Assembly: GCF_003952165.1 (NCBI RefSeq)
Contig: NZ_RXFT01000001.1
Location: 1,054,001-1,118,000 of the forward strand
From: Variovorax guangxiensis
GTDB lineage: Bacteria > Pseudomonadota > Gammaproteobacteria > Burkholderiales > Burkholderiaceae_C
DNA: 64,000 bases
Direction of reading: 5' to 3'
Below, piece by piece: positions 45,615 to 56,582 of this stretch. Position 1 is the stretch's first letter, and each line of letters begins with the position of its first letter. Made by a program: the position numbers and the translations under genes. The notes below the pieces were generated by a model that was given only the letters and a program-made list of their open reading frames with translations, was not told the origin of the DNA and did no database searches.

Positions 45615-45889
45615 CGAGCACGGCCGCCCCCCTTCCCACCACGGCCGAACTCGAGGCGGCGCTGCGCAAGGCGCTTGCGCCGACCGCGCTCGAGGTGATC
45701 GACGAAAGCGCCGCCCACGCGGGGCACGCCGGTGCCAACGCCGAGGGCCGGGGCACCCATTTCAGGGTACGCATCGCCTCCCCCCTGTTCGAGGGGAAGC
45801 CCCGCGTGGCGCGGCATCGGCTTGTGTATGATGCCCTCCACGTTTTCATCGCACAGGGTCTGCACGCCATCGCCATCGAGGTGCTCTGA
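45611..45889 (+). CDS. BolA family protein
   Basis: 92 residues from the ATG at 45611. BolA proteins work with monothiol glutaredoxins in iron-sulfur cluster trafficking or as stress-related regulators. The family core is seen in [28 protein letters not shown], which contains the conserved His at the end of the helix-turn (VARHRLVY). Length is normal. Overlaps yciB by 4 bp. Confidence 0.9.
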   Translation: MTSTAAPLPTTAELEAALRKALAPTALEVIDESAAHAGHAGANAEGRGTHFRVRIASPLFEGKPRVARHRLVYDALHVFIAQGLHAIAIEVL

Positions 45890-46026
45890 GTCAGTCGTCC
45901 AACGCATCGCTCGCACGCCGCGCCCGCACCGGCAGCTGCTTTCTCCCTTTCTTCCCTCAATCCCCTGCTTTCATTACCGCGCAACTCCTACACGCGCATT
46001 TCCTTCCCAGCTCGACCATTCATTCC

Positions 46027-46812
46027 ATGAAAAAACAAATCTTGCAGGCCGTCGCGGCCGCAGCGCTGCTCGGTGCCATCCCCATGGCGGCCCTGGCGCA
46101 GAACGCAGCCATCGTGAACGGCAAGCCGGTGCCCAAGGCCCGCATGGACGTCCTGGCCCAGCAGCTGGCAGCCGCCGGCCGCCCGGTGACGCCCGAGATG
46201 CAAGGCCAGCTGCGCGAGGAAATCGTGGCGCGCGAAGTGTTCATGCAGGAAGCCCAGAAGCAGGGCCTCGACGCCACCGAGGACTACAAGAATCAGCTCG
46301 AACTCGCCCGCCAGGCCATCCTGATCCGCGCGCTCTTCGAGAACTACCGCAAGACCAACCCGGTCTCGGACGCCGACGTGAAGGCCGAGTACGACAAGTT
46401 CGTCGCAGCCAACGGCGGCAAGGAATACAAGGCCCGCCACATCCTGGTCGAGACCGAAGACCAGGCCAAGAAGATCATGGCCGACCTGAAGAAGGGCGCG
46501 AAGTTCGAGGACATCGCCAAGAAGCAGAGCAAGGACCCGGGTTCGGGCGCCAACGGCGGCGACCTCGACTGGGCCAACCCCGCGAGCTTCGTGCCCGAGT
46601 TCTCCGAGGCGATGATCAAGCTCAAGAAGGGCGAGACCACCCCCGCCCCGATCAAGACCCAGTTCGGCTGGCACATCATCCGCGTCGACGACATCCGCCA
46701 GGCACAGCTGCCGAAGCTGGAAGAAGTGAAGCCGCAGATCACGCAGCAGCTGCAGCAGCAGCGCCTGCAGAAGTACCAGGAAGACCTGCGCGCCAAGGCA
46801 AAGGTCGAGTAA
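46027..46812 (+). CDS. Periplasmic parvulin-type peptidyl-prolyl isomerase (PpiC/SurA-like)
   Basis: 261 residues. Signal peptide ends ALA-Q at 24. An N-terminal chaperone-like helical region (about 25-130) is followed by one parvulin domain at about 135-228 with ARHILVETEDQAKK, GANGGDLDW and FGWHIIRVDD landmarks. A Gln/Lys-rich tail closes the protein. It should assist folding of exported or outer-membrane proteins. A good intrinsic terminator follows at 46829-46854, ending the selO-msrB-yciB-bolA-ppi region; the 137-bp spacer before it may hold its own promoter. Confidence 0.92.
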   Translation: MKKQILQAVAAAALLGAIPMAALAQNAAIVNGKPVPKARMDVLAQQLAAAGRPVTPEMQGQLREEIVAREVFMQEAQKQGLDATEDYKNQLELARQAILIRALFENYRKTNPVSDADVKAEYDKFVAANGGKEYKARHILVETEDQAKKIMADLKKGAKFEDIAKKQSKDPGSGANGGDLDWANPASFVPEFSEAMIKLKKGETTPAPIKTQFGWHIIRVDDIRQAQLPKLEEVKPQITQQLQQQRLQKYQEDLRAKAKVE

Positions 46813-46828
46813 TCGATCCTGGCAAAGG

Positions 46829-46854
46829 AAAAGCGGCCTTCGAGCCGCTTTTTT
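46829..46854 (+). terminator. Intrinsic terminator after the parvulin gene
   Basis: AAAAGCGGC pairs perfectly with GCCGCTTTT around the loop CTTCGA and runs into further T residues. It is 16 bp after the stop codon. Confidence 0.88.
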
Positions 46855-46887
46855 ATTGCAGTTCTTCTCGTTCTTCCAGTTCTCTTT

Positions 46888-47199
46888 TCAGATGGCCCAG
46901 GTGCCGAAGTTCTCACCCGGGCCATCGAGCGCCGTGAAAGCCTGCCAGGCCTTCTCCGCGTCGGCGCCCTGCACTGCGCGCCCCAGTGCCTCGAGCGTGC
47001 GGTAGATATTCTTCGACGCGCCGAAGTGCTTGGCGTTGAGCGCTTCGAGCTGCGGCAGCAGGGTTCCCAGGATTGCGGCGCGAGCTGCCGACGACGCCGC
47101 ATCATCCTCGCGCCAGGCGACCAGCTGCCTGCGAATCAGGTCCTCGATCCGCGCCGCTTCCAGCACGCGCCGGCTTTGCGGGTGATCGAGGTCGAGCAT
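46888..47199 (-). CDS. Hypothetical protein downstream of purL
   Basis: 103 residues, predicted soluble and helical, with no motif I recognise. It opens MLDLDHPQSRRVLEAARIE. Its ATG begins 4 bp after the purL stop on the same strand, so it is almost surely co-expressed with purL. Composition and codon use match the neighbours, so it looks like a true gene. A link to purine metabolism is suggested only by position. Confidence 0.7.
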   Translation of the reverse strand: MLDLDHPQSRRVLEAARIEDLIRRQLVAWREDDAASSAARAAILGTLLPQLEALNAKHFGASKNIYRTLEALGRAVQGADAEKAWQAFTALDGPGENFGTWAI

Positions 47200-47203
47200 C
47201 GGT

Positions 47204-50200
47204 TCAGCCCACCCAGCGGCGCGCGTTGCGCCAGATCTGCATCCAGGGACTCAGCTCGCTCTTGTCGCCCGAGGTCCAGCTCATCTGGATGTTGCGGAAC
47301 ACGCGCTCCGGATGCGGCATCACTGCGGTGAAGCGGCCGTCCGGCGTGGTCACGGAGGTCAGGCCGCCGGCGCTGCCGTTGGGGTTGAACGGGTACTGCT
47401 CGGTGGGCTTGCCGTGGTTGTCGACGAAGCGCATCGCAGCGATCGCCTTGTCGGCGTCGCCGCGGTACTTGAAGTTGGCGTAGCCCTCGCCGTGCGCCAC
47501 CGCGATCGGCAGGCGGCTGCCGGCCATGCCCGCGAAGAAGATGCTGGGCGATTCGAGCACCTCGACCATCGACAGCCGCGCCTCGAAGCGCTCGCTCTGG
47601 TTGGTGGTGAAACGCGGCCAGGCCTCGGCGCCCGGGATGATGTCGGCCAGCTCGGCGAACATCTGGCAGCCGTTGCACACGCCCAGGCCGAAGGTGTCGG
47701 CGCGGCCGAAGAAGGTCTTGAACTGCTCGGCCAGCTTCGGGTTGAAGGTGATGCTGCGGGCCCAGCCGATGCCGGCGCCCAGCGTGTCGCCGTAGCTGAA
47801 GCCGCCGCAGGCGACCACGCCCTTGAAGTCGGCGAGGTCCGCCCTGCCCGTCTGCAGGTCGGTCATGTGCACGTCGAAGGCTTCGAAGCCGGCCTCGGTG
47901 AAGGCGTAGGCCATCTCGACGTGCGAGTTGACGCCCTGCTCGCGCAGGATCGCGACCTTGGGGCGCGACTGCAGGATGGCCGGGGCAACGGGTTGTTGCG
48001 CGTTCGGCAGGAACACGTGCATGCCCGGGTCGGCCGGATCGCCGGCCGCGGCGTGTTCGGCATCGGCGCAGGCGGGGTTGTCGCGCTCGCGGGCGATCTT
48101 CCAGCTGACCGAGTCCCACACCTGCTGCAGGTCGTGCAGGCTCGCGCTGAACACGGACTTGGCGTCACGCCAGACTTCGATCTTGCCCTTGCCCGCGTCC
48201 ATGGTGGAGCTGGCCGGACGGGTCTTGCCGACGAAGTGGCTGTGGGTGCTCAGGCCGTGGGCGCGCAGCACCTGCATGACGTCGTTGCGCTCGGCGGTGC
48301 GCACCTGCAGCACCATGCCCAGCTCCTCGTTGAACAGCGCCTTGAGCGTGAGTTCCTCGCGGCGCGCGCTGACCTGCTGCGCCCAGTTCTTGGCGTCGCC
48401 GGTCTCCATGCGGCTGTCGGAGATGCCGTCGCCTTCGGTAACGAGCATGTCGACGTTGAGCGCCACGCCGACGTGGCCGGCAAAGGCCATCTCGCAGGCG
48501 GTGGCGAACAGGCCGCCGTCGCTGCGGTCGTGCATCGCGAGGATCTTGCCGTCGGCGCGCAGCGCGTTCACGGCGTTGACGAGCGCGACAAGCTGCGCCG
48601 GGTCGTCGAGGTCGGGCACCGTGTCGCCGCTCTGGTCGAGTGTCTGCGCGAGGATGCTGCCGGCCATGCGGTGCTTGCCCTGGCCCAGGTCGATCAGCAC
48701 GAGGGTGGTGTCGGCCTCTTCGGCGTCGAGCTGCGGCGTGAGCGTGCCGCGCACGTCGGGCAGCGTGGCGAAGGCGCTGACGATCAGGCTCACGGGCGAG
48801 GTGACCTTCTTCGCTTCGCCGCCGTCCTTCCACTGCGTGCGCATCGACAGGGAATCTTTGCCGACCGGGATCGACACGCCCAGTGCCGGGCACAGTTCCA
48901 TGCCGACGGCCTTGACGGTCTCGTACAGGGCGGCGTCCTCGCCGGGCTCGCCGCAGGCGGCCATCCAGTTGGCCGAGAGCTTCACGCGCGAGAGTTCGAT
49001 GGGCGCGGCCAGCAGGTTGGTGATGGCCTCGGCCACCGCCATGCGGCCGGAGGCCGGCGCGTCGAGCGCGGCCAGCGGCGTGCGCTCGCCCATGCTCATG
49101 GCTTCGCCGGCAAAGCCCTTGTAGTCGGCCAGCGTCACGGCGCAGTCGGCCACCGGCACCTGCCAGGGGCCGACCATCTGGTCGCGATGGCTCATGCCGC
49201 CCACGGTGCGGTCGCCGATGGTGACGAGGAAGCGCTTGGAAGCCACCGTCGGGTGCGAGAGCACGTCGATGGCCGCCTTCTGCAGATCGACGCCGGTGAG
49301 GTCGAGCGGCTTGAAGCTGCGCGCCACGGTCTTCACGTCGCGGTGCATCTTCGGCGGCTTGCCGAGCAGCACGTCCATGGGCATGTCGACCGGCTGCACT
49401 TCGGCACCTTCGTCGGCCACCAGCAGTTGGCGCTCTTCCGTCGCCACGCCGACCACCGAGAACGGGCAGCGCTCGCGTTCGCAGAAGGCCTTGAACTGCT
49501 CGAGCGATTCCGGCGCGATGGCCAACACGTAGCGCTCCTGGCTTTCGTTGCACCAGATTTCCTTGGGCGCCATGCCCGACTCTTCCAGCGGTACGGCGCG
49601 CAAGTCGAAGCGCGCGCCGCGGCCGGCGTCGTTGGTCAGCTCGGGGAAGGCGTTGCTCAGGCCGCCCGCGCCCACGTCGTGGATCGCGAGGATGGGGTTG
49701 GCCGCGCCCTGCTGCCAGCAGTGGTTGATGACCTCCTGCGCGCGTCGCTCGATCTCGGGGTTGCCGCGCTGCACCGAGTCGAAGTCGAGCTCGGCCGCGT
49801 TGGCGCCGGTGGCCATCGAGCTGGCGGCGCTGCCGCCCATGCCGATGCGCATGCCGGGGCCGCCGAGCTGGATCAGCAGCGAGCCGGCGGGGAACTGGAT
49901 CTTCTTGGTCTGCGTCGCTTCGATGCTGCCCAGGCCGCCCGCGATCATGATGGGCTTGTGATAGCCGCGCTGCACGGTGTCGACGTCGCTCGCCACGGTC
50001 TGCTCGTACTCGCGGAAGTAGCCCAGCAGGTTGGGACGGCCGAACTCGTTGTTGAACGCGGCGCCGCCCAGCGGGCCCTCGGTCATGATCTGCAGCGGGC
50101 TGGCGATGTGCTCGGGCTTGCCGTAGCTGCCCTCTTCCGGCCAGAGCTTCGAGACGGTGAAGCCGGTCAGGCCGGCCTTGGGCCTGGAACCACGGCCGGT

Positions 50201-51214
50201 GGCGCCCTCGTCGCGGATCTCGCCGCCCGCGCCGGTCGAGGCACCCGGGAACGGCGAGATGGCCGTGGGGTGGTTGTGCGTCTCGACCTTCATCAGCACA
50301 TGGCTCAGGGCGCTATCTTTTTGATAGCTCTGCGAGCCGCTGGCGGGCACGAAGCGCTCGATGGCTGTGCCTTCCATGATCGAGGCGTTGTCGGCGTAGG
50401 CCACCACCGTGTGCTGCGGGTTCAGCTTCTCGGTGTTGCGGATCATCGAGAACAGGCTCTGCGGCTGGGCCTGTCCGTCGATGGTGAAGTTGGCGTTGAA
50501 GATCTTGTGGCGGCAGTGCTCGCTGTTGGCCTGCGCGAACATCATGAGCTCGACGTCGCTGGGGTTGCGGCCCAGGCGGGTGAAGGCGTCGACCAGGTAG
50601 TCGATCTCGTCCTCGGCCAGCGCCAGGCCGAAGCCGGTGTTGGCCGCCACCAGCGCGGCGCGGCCGCCGCCCTGCACGTCGACCTGCGCCATCGGCTGGG
50701 CCGGCAGCTCGCTGAAGAGGCTGGCGGCCTGCTCGACCGTGGCCAGCACCGATTCGGTCATGCGGTCGTGCAGCGGGACGGCCACGGCCGCCAGCTGGTC
50801 GCCGTCGAGCACGGGGGCCTTGCCGATCAGCGGGGCCTTCAGCTTCAGGTGGTACTGGGTGACGCGCTCGACGCGCCGCAGGGCCAGCCCGCAGTTGTGG
50901 GCGATGTCGGTGGCCTTGGAGGCCCAGGGCGACACGGTACCCAGGCGCGGCGTGACCACCACGCTGGTGCCCGCCTTGGCCGGCGCCTCGAAGGGGTCGC
51001 CGTAGGTCAGCAGCGCGGCGAAACGCTCGCGGTCGGCCTGGCCGAGCGCCGCGTCTGTCACCACGAGGTGCACGAAACGGGCCGAGATGCCCTCGATGCG
51101 CGGTTCGATGGATTGCAGCTTCGGCAGGAGCTGGCGTGCGCGGAAGTCGCTGAGCGCGCTGCCGCCCTCGAACATGGTTACGACAGGAAGGGCTTGAGGT
51201 GCGGGCTGCGTCAC
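47204..51214 (-). CDS. purL: Phosphoribosylformylglycinamidine synthase (large single-chain PurL)
   Basis: 1336 residues, the full-length proteobacterial form with PurS-like N-terminus, two AIRS-like synthetase halves and a C-terminal class I glutamine amidotransferase. [18 protein letters not shown] is the first-half catalytic block, GKDSLSMRT the second, and GVCNGCQMF holds the amidotransferase Cys. It converts FGAR to FGAM with glutamine and ATP in purine synthesis. The start is GTG. A short hairpin repeat (50312-50328) lies in frame just before the ETHNHP block, in a loop that varies among relatives. Divergent from map. Confidence 0.95.
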   Translation of the reverse strand: MTQPAPQALPVVTMFEGGSALSDFRARQLLPKLQSIEPRIEGISARFVHLVVTDAALGQADRERFAALLTYGDPFEAPAKAGTSVVVTPRLGTVSPWASKATDIAHNCGLALRRVERVTQYHLKLKAPLIGKAPVLDGDQLAAVAVPLHDRMTESVLATVEQAASLFSELPAQPMAQVDVQGGGRAALVAANTGFGLALAEDEIDYLVDAFTRLGRNPSDVELMMFAQANSEHCRHKIFNANFTIDGQAQPQSLFSMIRNTEKLNPQHTVVAYADNASIMEGTAIERFVPASGSQSYQKDSALSHVLMKVETHNHPTAISPFPGASTGAGGEIRDEGATGRGSRPKAGLTGFTVSKLWPEEGSYGKPEHIASPLQIMTEGPLGGAAFNNEFGRPNLLGYFREYEQTVASDVDTVQRGYHKPIMIAGGLGSIEATQTKKIQFPAGSLLIQLGGPGMRIGMGGSAASSMATGANAAELDFDSVQRGNPEIERRAQEVINHCWQQGAANPILAIHDVGAGGLSNAFPELTNDAGRGARFDLRAVPLEESGMAPKEIWCNESQERYVLAIAPESLEQFKAFCERERCPFSVVGVATEERQLLVADEGAEVQPVDMPMDVLLGKPPKMHRDVKTVARSFKPLDLTGVDLQKAAIDVLSHPTVASKRFLVTIGDRTVGGMSHRDQMVGPWQVPVADCAVTLADYKGFAGEAMSMGERTPLAALDAPASGRMAVAEAITNLLAAPIELSRVKLSANWMAACGEPGEDAALYETVKAVGMELCPALGVSIPVGKDSLSMRTQWKDGGEAKKVTSPVSLIVSAFATLPDVRGTLTPQLDAEEADTTLVLIDLGQGKHRMAGSILAQTLDQSGDTVPDLDDPAQLVALVNAVNALRADGKILAMHDRSDGGLFATACEMAFAGHVGVALNVDMLVTEGDGISDSRMETGDAKNWAQQVSARREELTLKALFNEELGMVLQVRTAERNDVMQVLRAHGLSTHSHFVGKTRPASSTMDAGKGKIEVWRDAKSVFSASLHDLQQVWDSVSWKIARERDNPACADAEHAAAGDPADPGMHVFLPNAQQPVAPAILQSRPKVAILREQGVNSHVEMAYAFTEAGFEAFDVHMTDLQTGRADLADFKGVVACGGFSYGDTLGAGIGWARSITFNPKLAEQFKTFFGRADTFGLGVCNGCQMFAELADIIPGAEAWPRFTTNQSERFEARLSMVEVLESPSIFFAGMAGSRLPIAVAHGEGYANFKYRGDADKAIAAMRFVDNHGKPTEQYPFNPNGSAGGLTSVTTPDGRFTAVMPHPERVFRNIQMSWTSGDKSELSPWMQIWRNARRWVG
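50312..50328. repeat. Short perfect hairpin repeat inside purL
   Basis: GCTATC and GATAGC arms around TTTTT (AAAAA on the coding strand). It adds the residues around SYQKDS in a surface loop just upstream of the conserved KVETHNHP block. Confidence 0.7.
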
Positions 51215-51331
51215 GGTCGATGGGGCCTCGGGGGCCGCGTTGGGAAATCAAGGAATCGAGGCGGATGGCCGCTGACTGGGGTCATCCGCGTTAACCCGGG
51301 ATTTTAGCCGGGCCAATGGGATAATTCGGCC

Positions 51332-52156
51332 ATGAGCATTAACTACAAAGACGCTGCAGGCATCGAAGCCATGCGGGTCGCATGCCGCCTGGCCTCCGAG
51401 GTGCTGGACTACCTCACTCCCCTCATCAAGCCCGGCATCACGACCAACGATGTCGACCGGCTGGCTGCCGAGTACATGGTCAAGCAGGGCACCACCTCCG
51501 CCACGGTGGGCTACATGGGCGCGAGCAGCGTCCCGTTCCCGAAGTCGCTGTGCACCTCGGTGAACCACGTGGTGTGCCATGGCATCCCGAACGACAAGCC
51601 CCTGAAGAAGGGCGACATCATGAATGTCGACGTCACCGTCATCAAGGACGGCTGGTTCGGCGACAACAGCCGCATGTACGTGATCGGCGACGCCTCCATC
51701 GCGGCCAAGCGCCTGTGCCAGATCACCTTCGAGGCCATGTGGCACGGCATCCTGCAGGTGCGCCCTGGCGCGCACCTGGGCGACGTGGGCCATGCGATCC
51801 AGAAGTTCGCCGAGGGCCAGGGTTTCTCGGTGGTGCGCGAGTTCTGCGGCCACGGCGTGGGCCAGCGCTTCCACGAGGAACCCCAGGTGCTGCACTACGG
51901 CCGCCCGGGCACCATGGAAGAACTCAAGCCCGGCATGATCTTCACCATCGAGCCGATGATCAACGCCGGCAAGCGCGACGTGAAGGAAGACTTCAAGGGC
52001 GGCCAGTACGACGGCTGGACCATCGTCACGCGCGACCACTCGCTGTCGGCGCAGTGGGAGCACACCGTGCTCGTCACCGAGACCGGCTACGAGGTGCTGA
52101 CGCTGTCGGCCGGAAGCCCGCCGCTGCCCTCCTTCGTCACCGCCACCAAGACCTGA
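51332..52156 (+). CDS. map: Methionine aminopeptidase, type I
   Basis: 274 residues. It removes the initiator Met from nascent proteins. The five metal ligands are visible: Asp pair in NVDVTV and GDNSRM, His in [12 protein letters not shown], Glu in FTIEPM and Glu in WEHTVLVTE. Length matches bacterial type Ia enzymes. It is 22 bp upstream of glnD, a frequent arrangement in betaproteobacteria, and divergent from purL across a 117-bp spacer. Confidence 0.95.
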   Translation: MSINYKDAAGIEAMRVACRLASEVLDYLTPLIKPGITTNDVDRLAAEYMVKQGTTSATVGYMGASSVPFPKSLCTSVNHVVCHGIPNDKPLKKGDIMNVDVTVIKDGWFGDNSRMYVIGDASIAAKRLCQITFEAMWHGILQVRPGAHLGDVGHAIQKFAEGQGFSVVREFCGHGVGQRFHEEPQVLHYGRPGTMEELKPGMIFTIEPMINAGKRDVKEDFKGGQYDGWTIVTRDHSLSAQWEHTVLVTETGYEVLTLSAGSPPLPSFVTATKT

Positions 52157-52178
52157 CGCGCAGACGCACCCCCTCGCC

Positions 52179-54785
52179 GTGATCGAAGCAGCCAACATCG
52201 ACGTGGCGACGCTGCGCGAAGCCTATCGCGCGAAAAAGCTCGCTCTGTTCGACACCCTGCGCTTCGCGCGCGCCCCGACCCGCAGCGTCCACACGGTGCT
52301 GCGCCAGCTCTCGGCGCTGGCCGACGAAACGCTGTGCACCCTGTGGCGCGACGCCGGCTTCGGCGACTCGCTCACGCTGGCGGCCGTGGGCGGCTTCGGG
52401 CGCGGGGAGCTGTTTCCGTATTCCGACGTCGACGTGCTGCTGCTGCTGCCGCCCGAGGGCGAGGCCGGCGGCATCGAGCCGGCCCGCATCGAGGCGTTCA
52501 TCGGCCAGTGCTGGGACGCCGGCCTGGAGATCGGCTCCAGCGTGCGCACTGTCGAAGAATGCCTGGCGGAGGCCGAGAAGGACGTCACCGTGCAGACCTC
52601 GCTGCTCGAGGCGCGCCTGATCGCCGGCAACAAGAAGCTCTTCACCGCCTTCCGCCGCCGCTTCTCGCGCGCCATCGACCCGCAGGCCTTCTTCGTGGCC
52701 AAGTCGCAGGAAATGCGGCACCGCCACCAGAAGTTCGACAACACGCCCTACGCGCTGGAGCCCAACTGCAAGGAATCGCCGGGCGGCCTGCGCGACCTGC
52801 AGACCATCCTCTGGATGACCAAGGCCGCCGGCTACGGCAGCCGCTGGGACGACCTGGCCAAGAACGGCCTGGCCACGTCCTTCGAGGCGCAGCAGATCAA
52901 GCGCAACGAGGCACTGCTTTCGCTGATCCGCGCACGGCTGCACGTGATCGCCAACCGGCGCGAGGACCGCCTGGTGTTCGACCTGCAGACCGCCGTGGCC
53001 GCCAGCTTCGGCTACGAGAGCGAGTCCCAGCGCAAGTCCAGCGAGGCGCTCATGCGGCGCTACTACTGGGCCGCCAAGGCGGTGTCGCAGCTCAACCAGA
53101 TCCTGCTGCTCAACATCTCCGAGCGGCTGCAGCCCAGCGACGAGCAGCACACGCCGATCAACGAGCGCTTCTACGAACGCGCCGGCCTGATCGAGATCGC
53201 CAGTGACGACCTCTACGAGCGCGAGCCGCACGCGGTGCTCGAGACCTTCCTGCTCTACCAGAAGACCATCGGCGTGAAGGGCCTGTCGGCGCGCACGCTG
53301 CGCGCTCTCTACAACGCGCGCCACGTGATGGACAGCAAGTTCCGCAACGACCCGGTCAACCACCAGACCTTCATGCGGATCGTGCTGCAGCCCTACGGCA
53401 TCACGCACGCCTTCAGGCTGATGAACCAGACCTCGGTGCTGGGGCGCTACCTGCGGGTGTTCCGCAGCATCGTGGGGCAGATGCAGCACGACCTGTTCCA
53501 CGTCTACACGGTGGACCAGCACATCCTGATGGTGCTGCGCAACGTGCGGCGCTTCTTCATCGCCGAGCACGCGCACGAGTACCCGTTCTGCTCGCAGCTG
53601 GCGGCCGGCTGGGACAAGCCCTGGATCCTGTACGTGGCCGCCCTCTTCCACGACATCGCCAAGGGCCGCGGCGGCGACCACTCCACGCTGGGCGCGCGCG
53701 ACGTGCAGCGCTTCTGCAAGCAGCACGGCATCGCCCGCGAGGACGCGAAGCTCATCGAATTCCTCGTGGCCGAACACCTGGTGATGAGCCAGGTCGCCCA
53801 GAAGCAGGACCTGAGCGATCCGGAGGTGATCGGCGCCTTCGCCAAACGCGTGGGCAACGAGCGCTACCTGACCGCGCTCTACCTGCTGACGGTGGCCGAC
53901 ATCCGCGGCACCTCGCCGCGCGTGTGGAACGCCTGGAAGGGCAAGCTGCTGGAAGACCTGTACCGCTACACCCTGCGTGCACTGGGCGGCCGCATGCCCG
54001 ACCCGGACGCCGAGGTCGAGTCGCGCAAGCGCGAGGCCCTGGTGCAGCTCGCCCTGCACGCCCAGCGCTTCGAGGCGCACAAGGCCCTGTGGGACACGCT
54101 CGACGTCGGCTATTTCATGCGCCACGACGCTGGCGAGATCGCCTGGCACGCCAAGCAGCTCTCGCGCTTCGTGCCGCCGCCGAACGTGCCGGCCGACCCC
54201 AAGGCAGCGCCCATCGTCAGGGCGCGCCTGTCCCCGGTGGGCGAAGGCCTGCAGGTGGTCGTGTACACGCCCGACCAGCCCGACCTGTTTGCGCGCATCT
54301 GCGGCTACTTCGACCAGGCATCCTTCAGCATCCTGGACGCCAAGGTGCACACCACGAGCAACGGCTACGCGCTCGACACCTTCCAGGTGGTGACCACCTT
54401 CCTGCCGGACCACTACCGCGACCTGATCAGCATGGTCGAGTCGGGCCTGGCGCAAACGCTCACCGAGGCCGGCGCGCTGCCGCCGCCCAGCATGGGCCGG
54501 GTGTCGCGCCGGGTGCGCAGCTTTCCGATCAAGCCGCGCATCAGCCTGCTGCCGGACGACAAGGCGCAGCGCTGGCTGCTCAGCATCTCGGCCAGCGACC
54601 GCGCGGGCCTGCTGTATTCGGTGGCGCGGGTGCTGGCGCGCCATCACCTGAACCTGCAGCTCGCCAAGGTCACGACGCTGGGCGAGCGGGTGGAAGACAC
54701 CTTCCTGATCAGCGGCCCCGAACTACAGGGCCAGAAGACGCAACTGGCCATCGAAACAGAATTGATGGAAGCACTGGCCTCCTGA
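52179..54785 (+). CDS. glnD: Bifunctional PII uridylyltransferase/uridylyl-removing enzyme
   Basis: 868 residues with a GTG start. Senses glutamine and modifies PII proteins. Domains: nucleotidyltransferase with [20 protein letters not shown] near residue 70 (two catalytic Asp), HD phosphohydrolase with [14 protein letters not shown] near 489, then two ACT domains at about 690-770 and 800-868 for glutamine binding. All key motifs are intact. The GAF-GGDEF gene begins 19 bp after its stop, so they are probably one transcript. Confidence 0.95.
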   Translation: MIEAANIDVATLREAYRAKKLALFDTLRFARAPTRSVHTVLRQLSALADETLCTLWRDAGFGDSLTLAAVGGFGRGELFPYSDVDVLLLLPPEGEAGGIEPARIEAFIGQCWDAGLEIGSSVRTVEECLAEAEKDVTVQTSLLEARLIAGNKKLFTAFRRRFSRAIDPQAFFVAKSQEMRHRHQKFDNTPYALEPNCKESPGGLRDLQTILWMTKAAGYGSRWDDLAKNGLATSFEAQQIKRNEALLSLIRARLHVIANRREDRLVFDLQTAVAASFGYESESQRKSSEALMRRYYWAAKAVSQLNQILLLNISERLQPSDEQHTPINERFYERAGLIEIASDDLYEREPHAVLETFLLYQKTIGVKGLSARTLRALYNARHVMDSKFRNDPVNHQTFMRIVLQPYGITHAFRLMNQTSVLGRYLRVFRSIVGQMQHDLFHVYTVDQHILMVLRNVRRFFIAEHAHEYPFCSQLAAGWDKPWILYVAALFHDIAKGRGGDHSTLGARDVQRFCKQHGIAREDAKLIEFLVAEHLVMSQVAQKQDLSDPEVIGAFAKRVGNERYLTALYLLTVADIRGTSPRVWNAWKGKLLEDLYRYTLRALGGRMPDPDAEVESRKREALVQLALHAQRFEAHKALWDTLDVGYFMRHDAGEIAWHAKQLSRFVPPPNVPADPKAAPIVRARLSPVGEGLQVVVYTPDQPDLFARICGYFDQASFSILDAKVHTTSNGYALDTFQVVTTFLPDHYRDLISMVESGLAQTLTEAGALPPPSMGRVSRRVRSFPIKPRISLLPDDKAQRWLLSISASDRAGLLYSVARVLARHHLNLQLAKVTTLGERVEDTFLISGPELQGQKTQLAIETELMEALAS

Positions 54786-54804
54786 CACCCCGGGAGCCCT
54801 CAGA

Positions 54805-55851
54805 ATGTCGGCCATGGAATTCCTGATCGAACAGCTATCCGAAACCGTCTCCTCGGCCACGACGCTGGAAGACCTCGCGCGCCCGATGCTCGAAATGCTC
54901 GAGGCGGCAACCGGCCTTGAATCGGCCTATCTCACGGTCATCGAGCCCGACAAGGCCCGCCAGCACATCCTCTTCGCCCACAACGCGGGCGAGCTGACCA
55001 TTCCCGAAGGCGCCTACGTTCCCTGGGGCGACACGCTGTGTCGCCATGCGCTGGAAGAAGACCGCATCTACGCCGACGATGCCGGCGGCTGCTGGGGCGA
55101 TGCCGATGCGGCCCGCGAACTGGGCATCCAGACCTGCGCGAGCGCACCCGTCAGGCTCGACGGCGGCGGCCTGCATGGCGCGCTGTGCGCCGCCAGCGCC
55201 CGGCAGATGCCCCTGCCGGCCATCGCCGAACCGGTACTTCGCCTGTTCGCAAAGCTGATCGCCCAGCAGGTGGACCGCGAGCAGATGGTCGCCAGGCTCG
55301 ACAAGGCCGGCATCGAACTCTCGGCCAATGCAGCGACCGACGTACTTACCGGCCTGCCGAACCGCCGCGCCCTGGTCGACGCGCTGCAGCGCATGCTGGC
55401 GCAGGGCGCGCGCAGCGCCCAGAGCGTGCTGGTCGGCTTCATCGACATGGACGACTTCAAGAAGATCAACGACGCGCACGGCCACGCGGTCGGCGACGAG
55501 TTCCTGGCGGCCATGGCGAAGCAGCTGTCGAACTGCGTGCGCGCGAGCGACATGCTGGCGCGCTTCGGCTCCGACGAGTTCGTGGTGATCGGCCTGGGCC
55601 CCGGCCTCGGCGAATCGCCGCGTACCGGCGCGATGGCGCTGGGCGACCGGCTGGCGGAAAACACCAAGGGCGAACTGCGGCTCAGGAACCTGACCATCGA
55701 CTACGCGGGCGCCAGCGTCGGCGTGGTGGCGGTCGATCCGCGCACCACCTCCGCCGAGGAGGCCCTGCGGCAGGCCGATGCCGCCATGTACGCGGTAAAG
55801 CACGGCCGCCGCACCATGTTCCAGCACGCGGGCGAAGCCCTCTCGGACTGA
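54805..55851 (+). CDS. GAF-GGDEF protein, probable diguanylate cyclase
   Basis: 348 residues, cytosolic. A GAF domain at about 15-155 (ESAYLTVIEPD opening) precedes a GGDEF domain at about 175-335. The nucleotide loop reads GSDEF, a variant with Ser at the second position, and an I-site RASD is correctly spaced before it. The metal Asp in IDMDDFKKIND is intact, so activity is likely but not certain. GGGAG precedes the ATG. It lies just after glnD and 257 bp before the cellulose operon, whose BcsA has a c-di-GMP-binding PilZ domain; a local signalling role is inferred. Confidence 0.85.
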   Translation: MSAMEFLIEQLSETVSSATTLEDLARPMLEMLEAATGLESAYLTVIEPDKARQHILFAHNAGELTIPEGAYVPWGDTLCRHALEEDRIYADDAGGCWGDADAARELGIQTCASAPVRLDGGGLHGALCAASARQMPLPAIAEPVLRLFAKLIAQQVDREQMVARLDKAGIELSANAATDVLTGLPNRRALVDALQRMLAQGARSAQSVLVGFIDMDDFKKINDAHGHAVGDEFLAAMAKQLSNCVRASDMLARFGSDEFVVIGLGPGLGESPRTGAMALGDRLAENTKGELRLRNLTIDYAGASVGVVAVDPRTTSAEEALRQADAAMYAVKHGRRTMFQHAGEALSD

Positions 55852-56108
55852 CCCCGGGCCGAGTCGCGACGCGGGCGCACGGCAGCGTCGTCCGCACCTG
55901 TCTCCGATGACGGCGGGGACGAAAGCGCACTTCACCAGAAATTTGAATCCGATCGCGCCCGCGCGACGTATGGAACTCGACCCGACGAAGGTCGCGGTTC
56001 GAGCTCGTCCCCGAATTCAGACAGTTGGCCAGCTCAAATTCAGTTCTTTCGTACTAATTAGTTCACATTCATTGTCAATAGTTAACTGATCCAAGAGAAT
56101 GCCTCGGC
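55852..56108 (+). promoter_or_regulatory. AT-rich upstream region of the cellulose operon
   Basis: The right half of this 257-bp spacer is much richer in A/T than the surroundings. It contains two perfect palindromes, ACTAATTAGT (56053-56062) and AGTTAACT (56080-56087), 17 bp apart. No clear sigma-70 pair could be fixed. It is the likely promoter and operator zone for bcsD onward; the ribosome site before bcsD (AAGAG) is weak. Confidence 0.5.
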
Positions 56109-56582
56109 ATGGAAACTGGTGCGACGTTTATTGACTATTACGAAAAGAAATCCTGCAGCGCCCAATGGCTGGAATTCAACCGCGGCATGGCCGCCGAGTT
56201 GAGCGCCGGGTTGCCTCCGGAAGATCTGAGGCAGCTTTTCTTTCGCATCGGCCAGCGTCTCGCGCAGGCCCTGCCGATCCCCCGCTGCCGCACGCTCGAG
56301 GAGTTGCAGGACCAGTTCAACGCCCGCTGGGACGGCATCGACTGGGGCTTCGCCGTGCTGAACGAGGAAGCTGACGGCGTCGCCATCACCCACGCCTGCA
56401 GCCCAGTGGCCGCCGCCTTCGGGCCCGGATCGACCGATTGGAGCGTCGGTTTCTTCGAAGGTGCCTACCAGACCTGGTTCGAGGCGCAGCACATGCCCTC
56501 CACGCTGCGCGTGCAAGCGTTGCAGCCCGAGGTCCAGGCCGGGCCGCGCATCGACCTCCGCCTGTCGAGGGCAGGCGCATGA
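56109..56582 (+). CDS. bcsD: Cellulose synthase subunit D
   Basis: 157 residues, the BcsD size. In Komagataeibacter BcsD forms a periplasmic octamer that guides glucan chains into crystalline ribbons. The opening FIDYYEKKSCSAQWLEF, the ELSAGLPPEDLRQLFFRIG block and the late STDWSVGFFEGAYQTWF are family features. No signal peptide is seen, as in other BcsD. It is the first gene of the operon and its stop overlaps bcsP (ATGA). Its presence suggests ordered or crystalline cellulose instead of the enteric phosphoethanolamine type. Confidence 0.88.
   Translation: METGATFIDYYEKKSCSAQWLEFNRGMAAELSAGLPPEDLRQLFFRIGQRLAQALPIPRCRTLEELQDQFNARWDGIDWGFAVLNEEADGVAITHACSPVAAAFGPGSTDWSVGFFEGAYQTWFEAQHMPSTLRVQALQPEVQAGPRIDLRLSRAGA

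Noticed and set aside
47312..51307. 1331-codon open frame on the plus strand opposite purL
   Set aside because: Mirror frame of PurL; no motif, very high His/Gly/Arg/Ala content.
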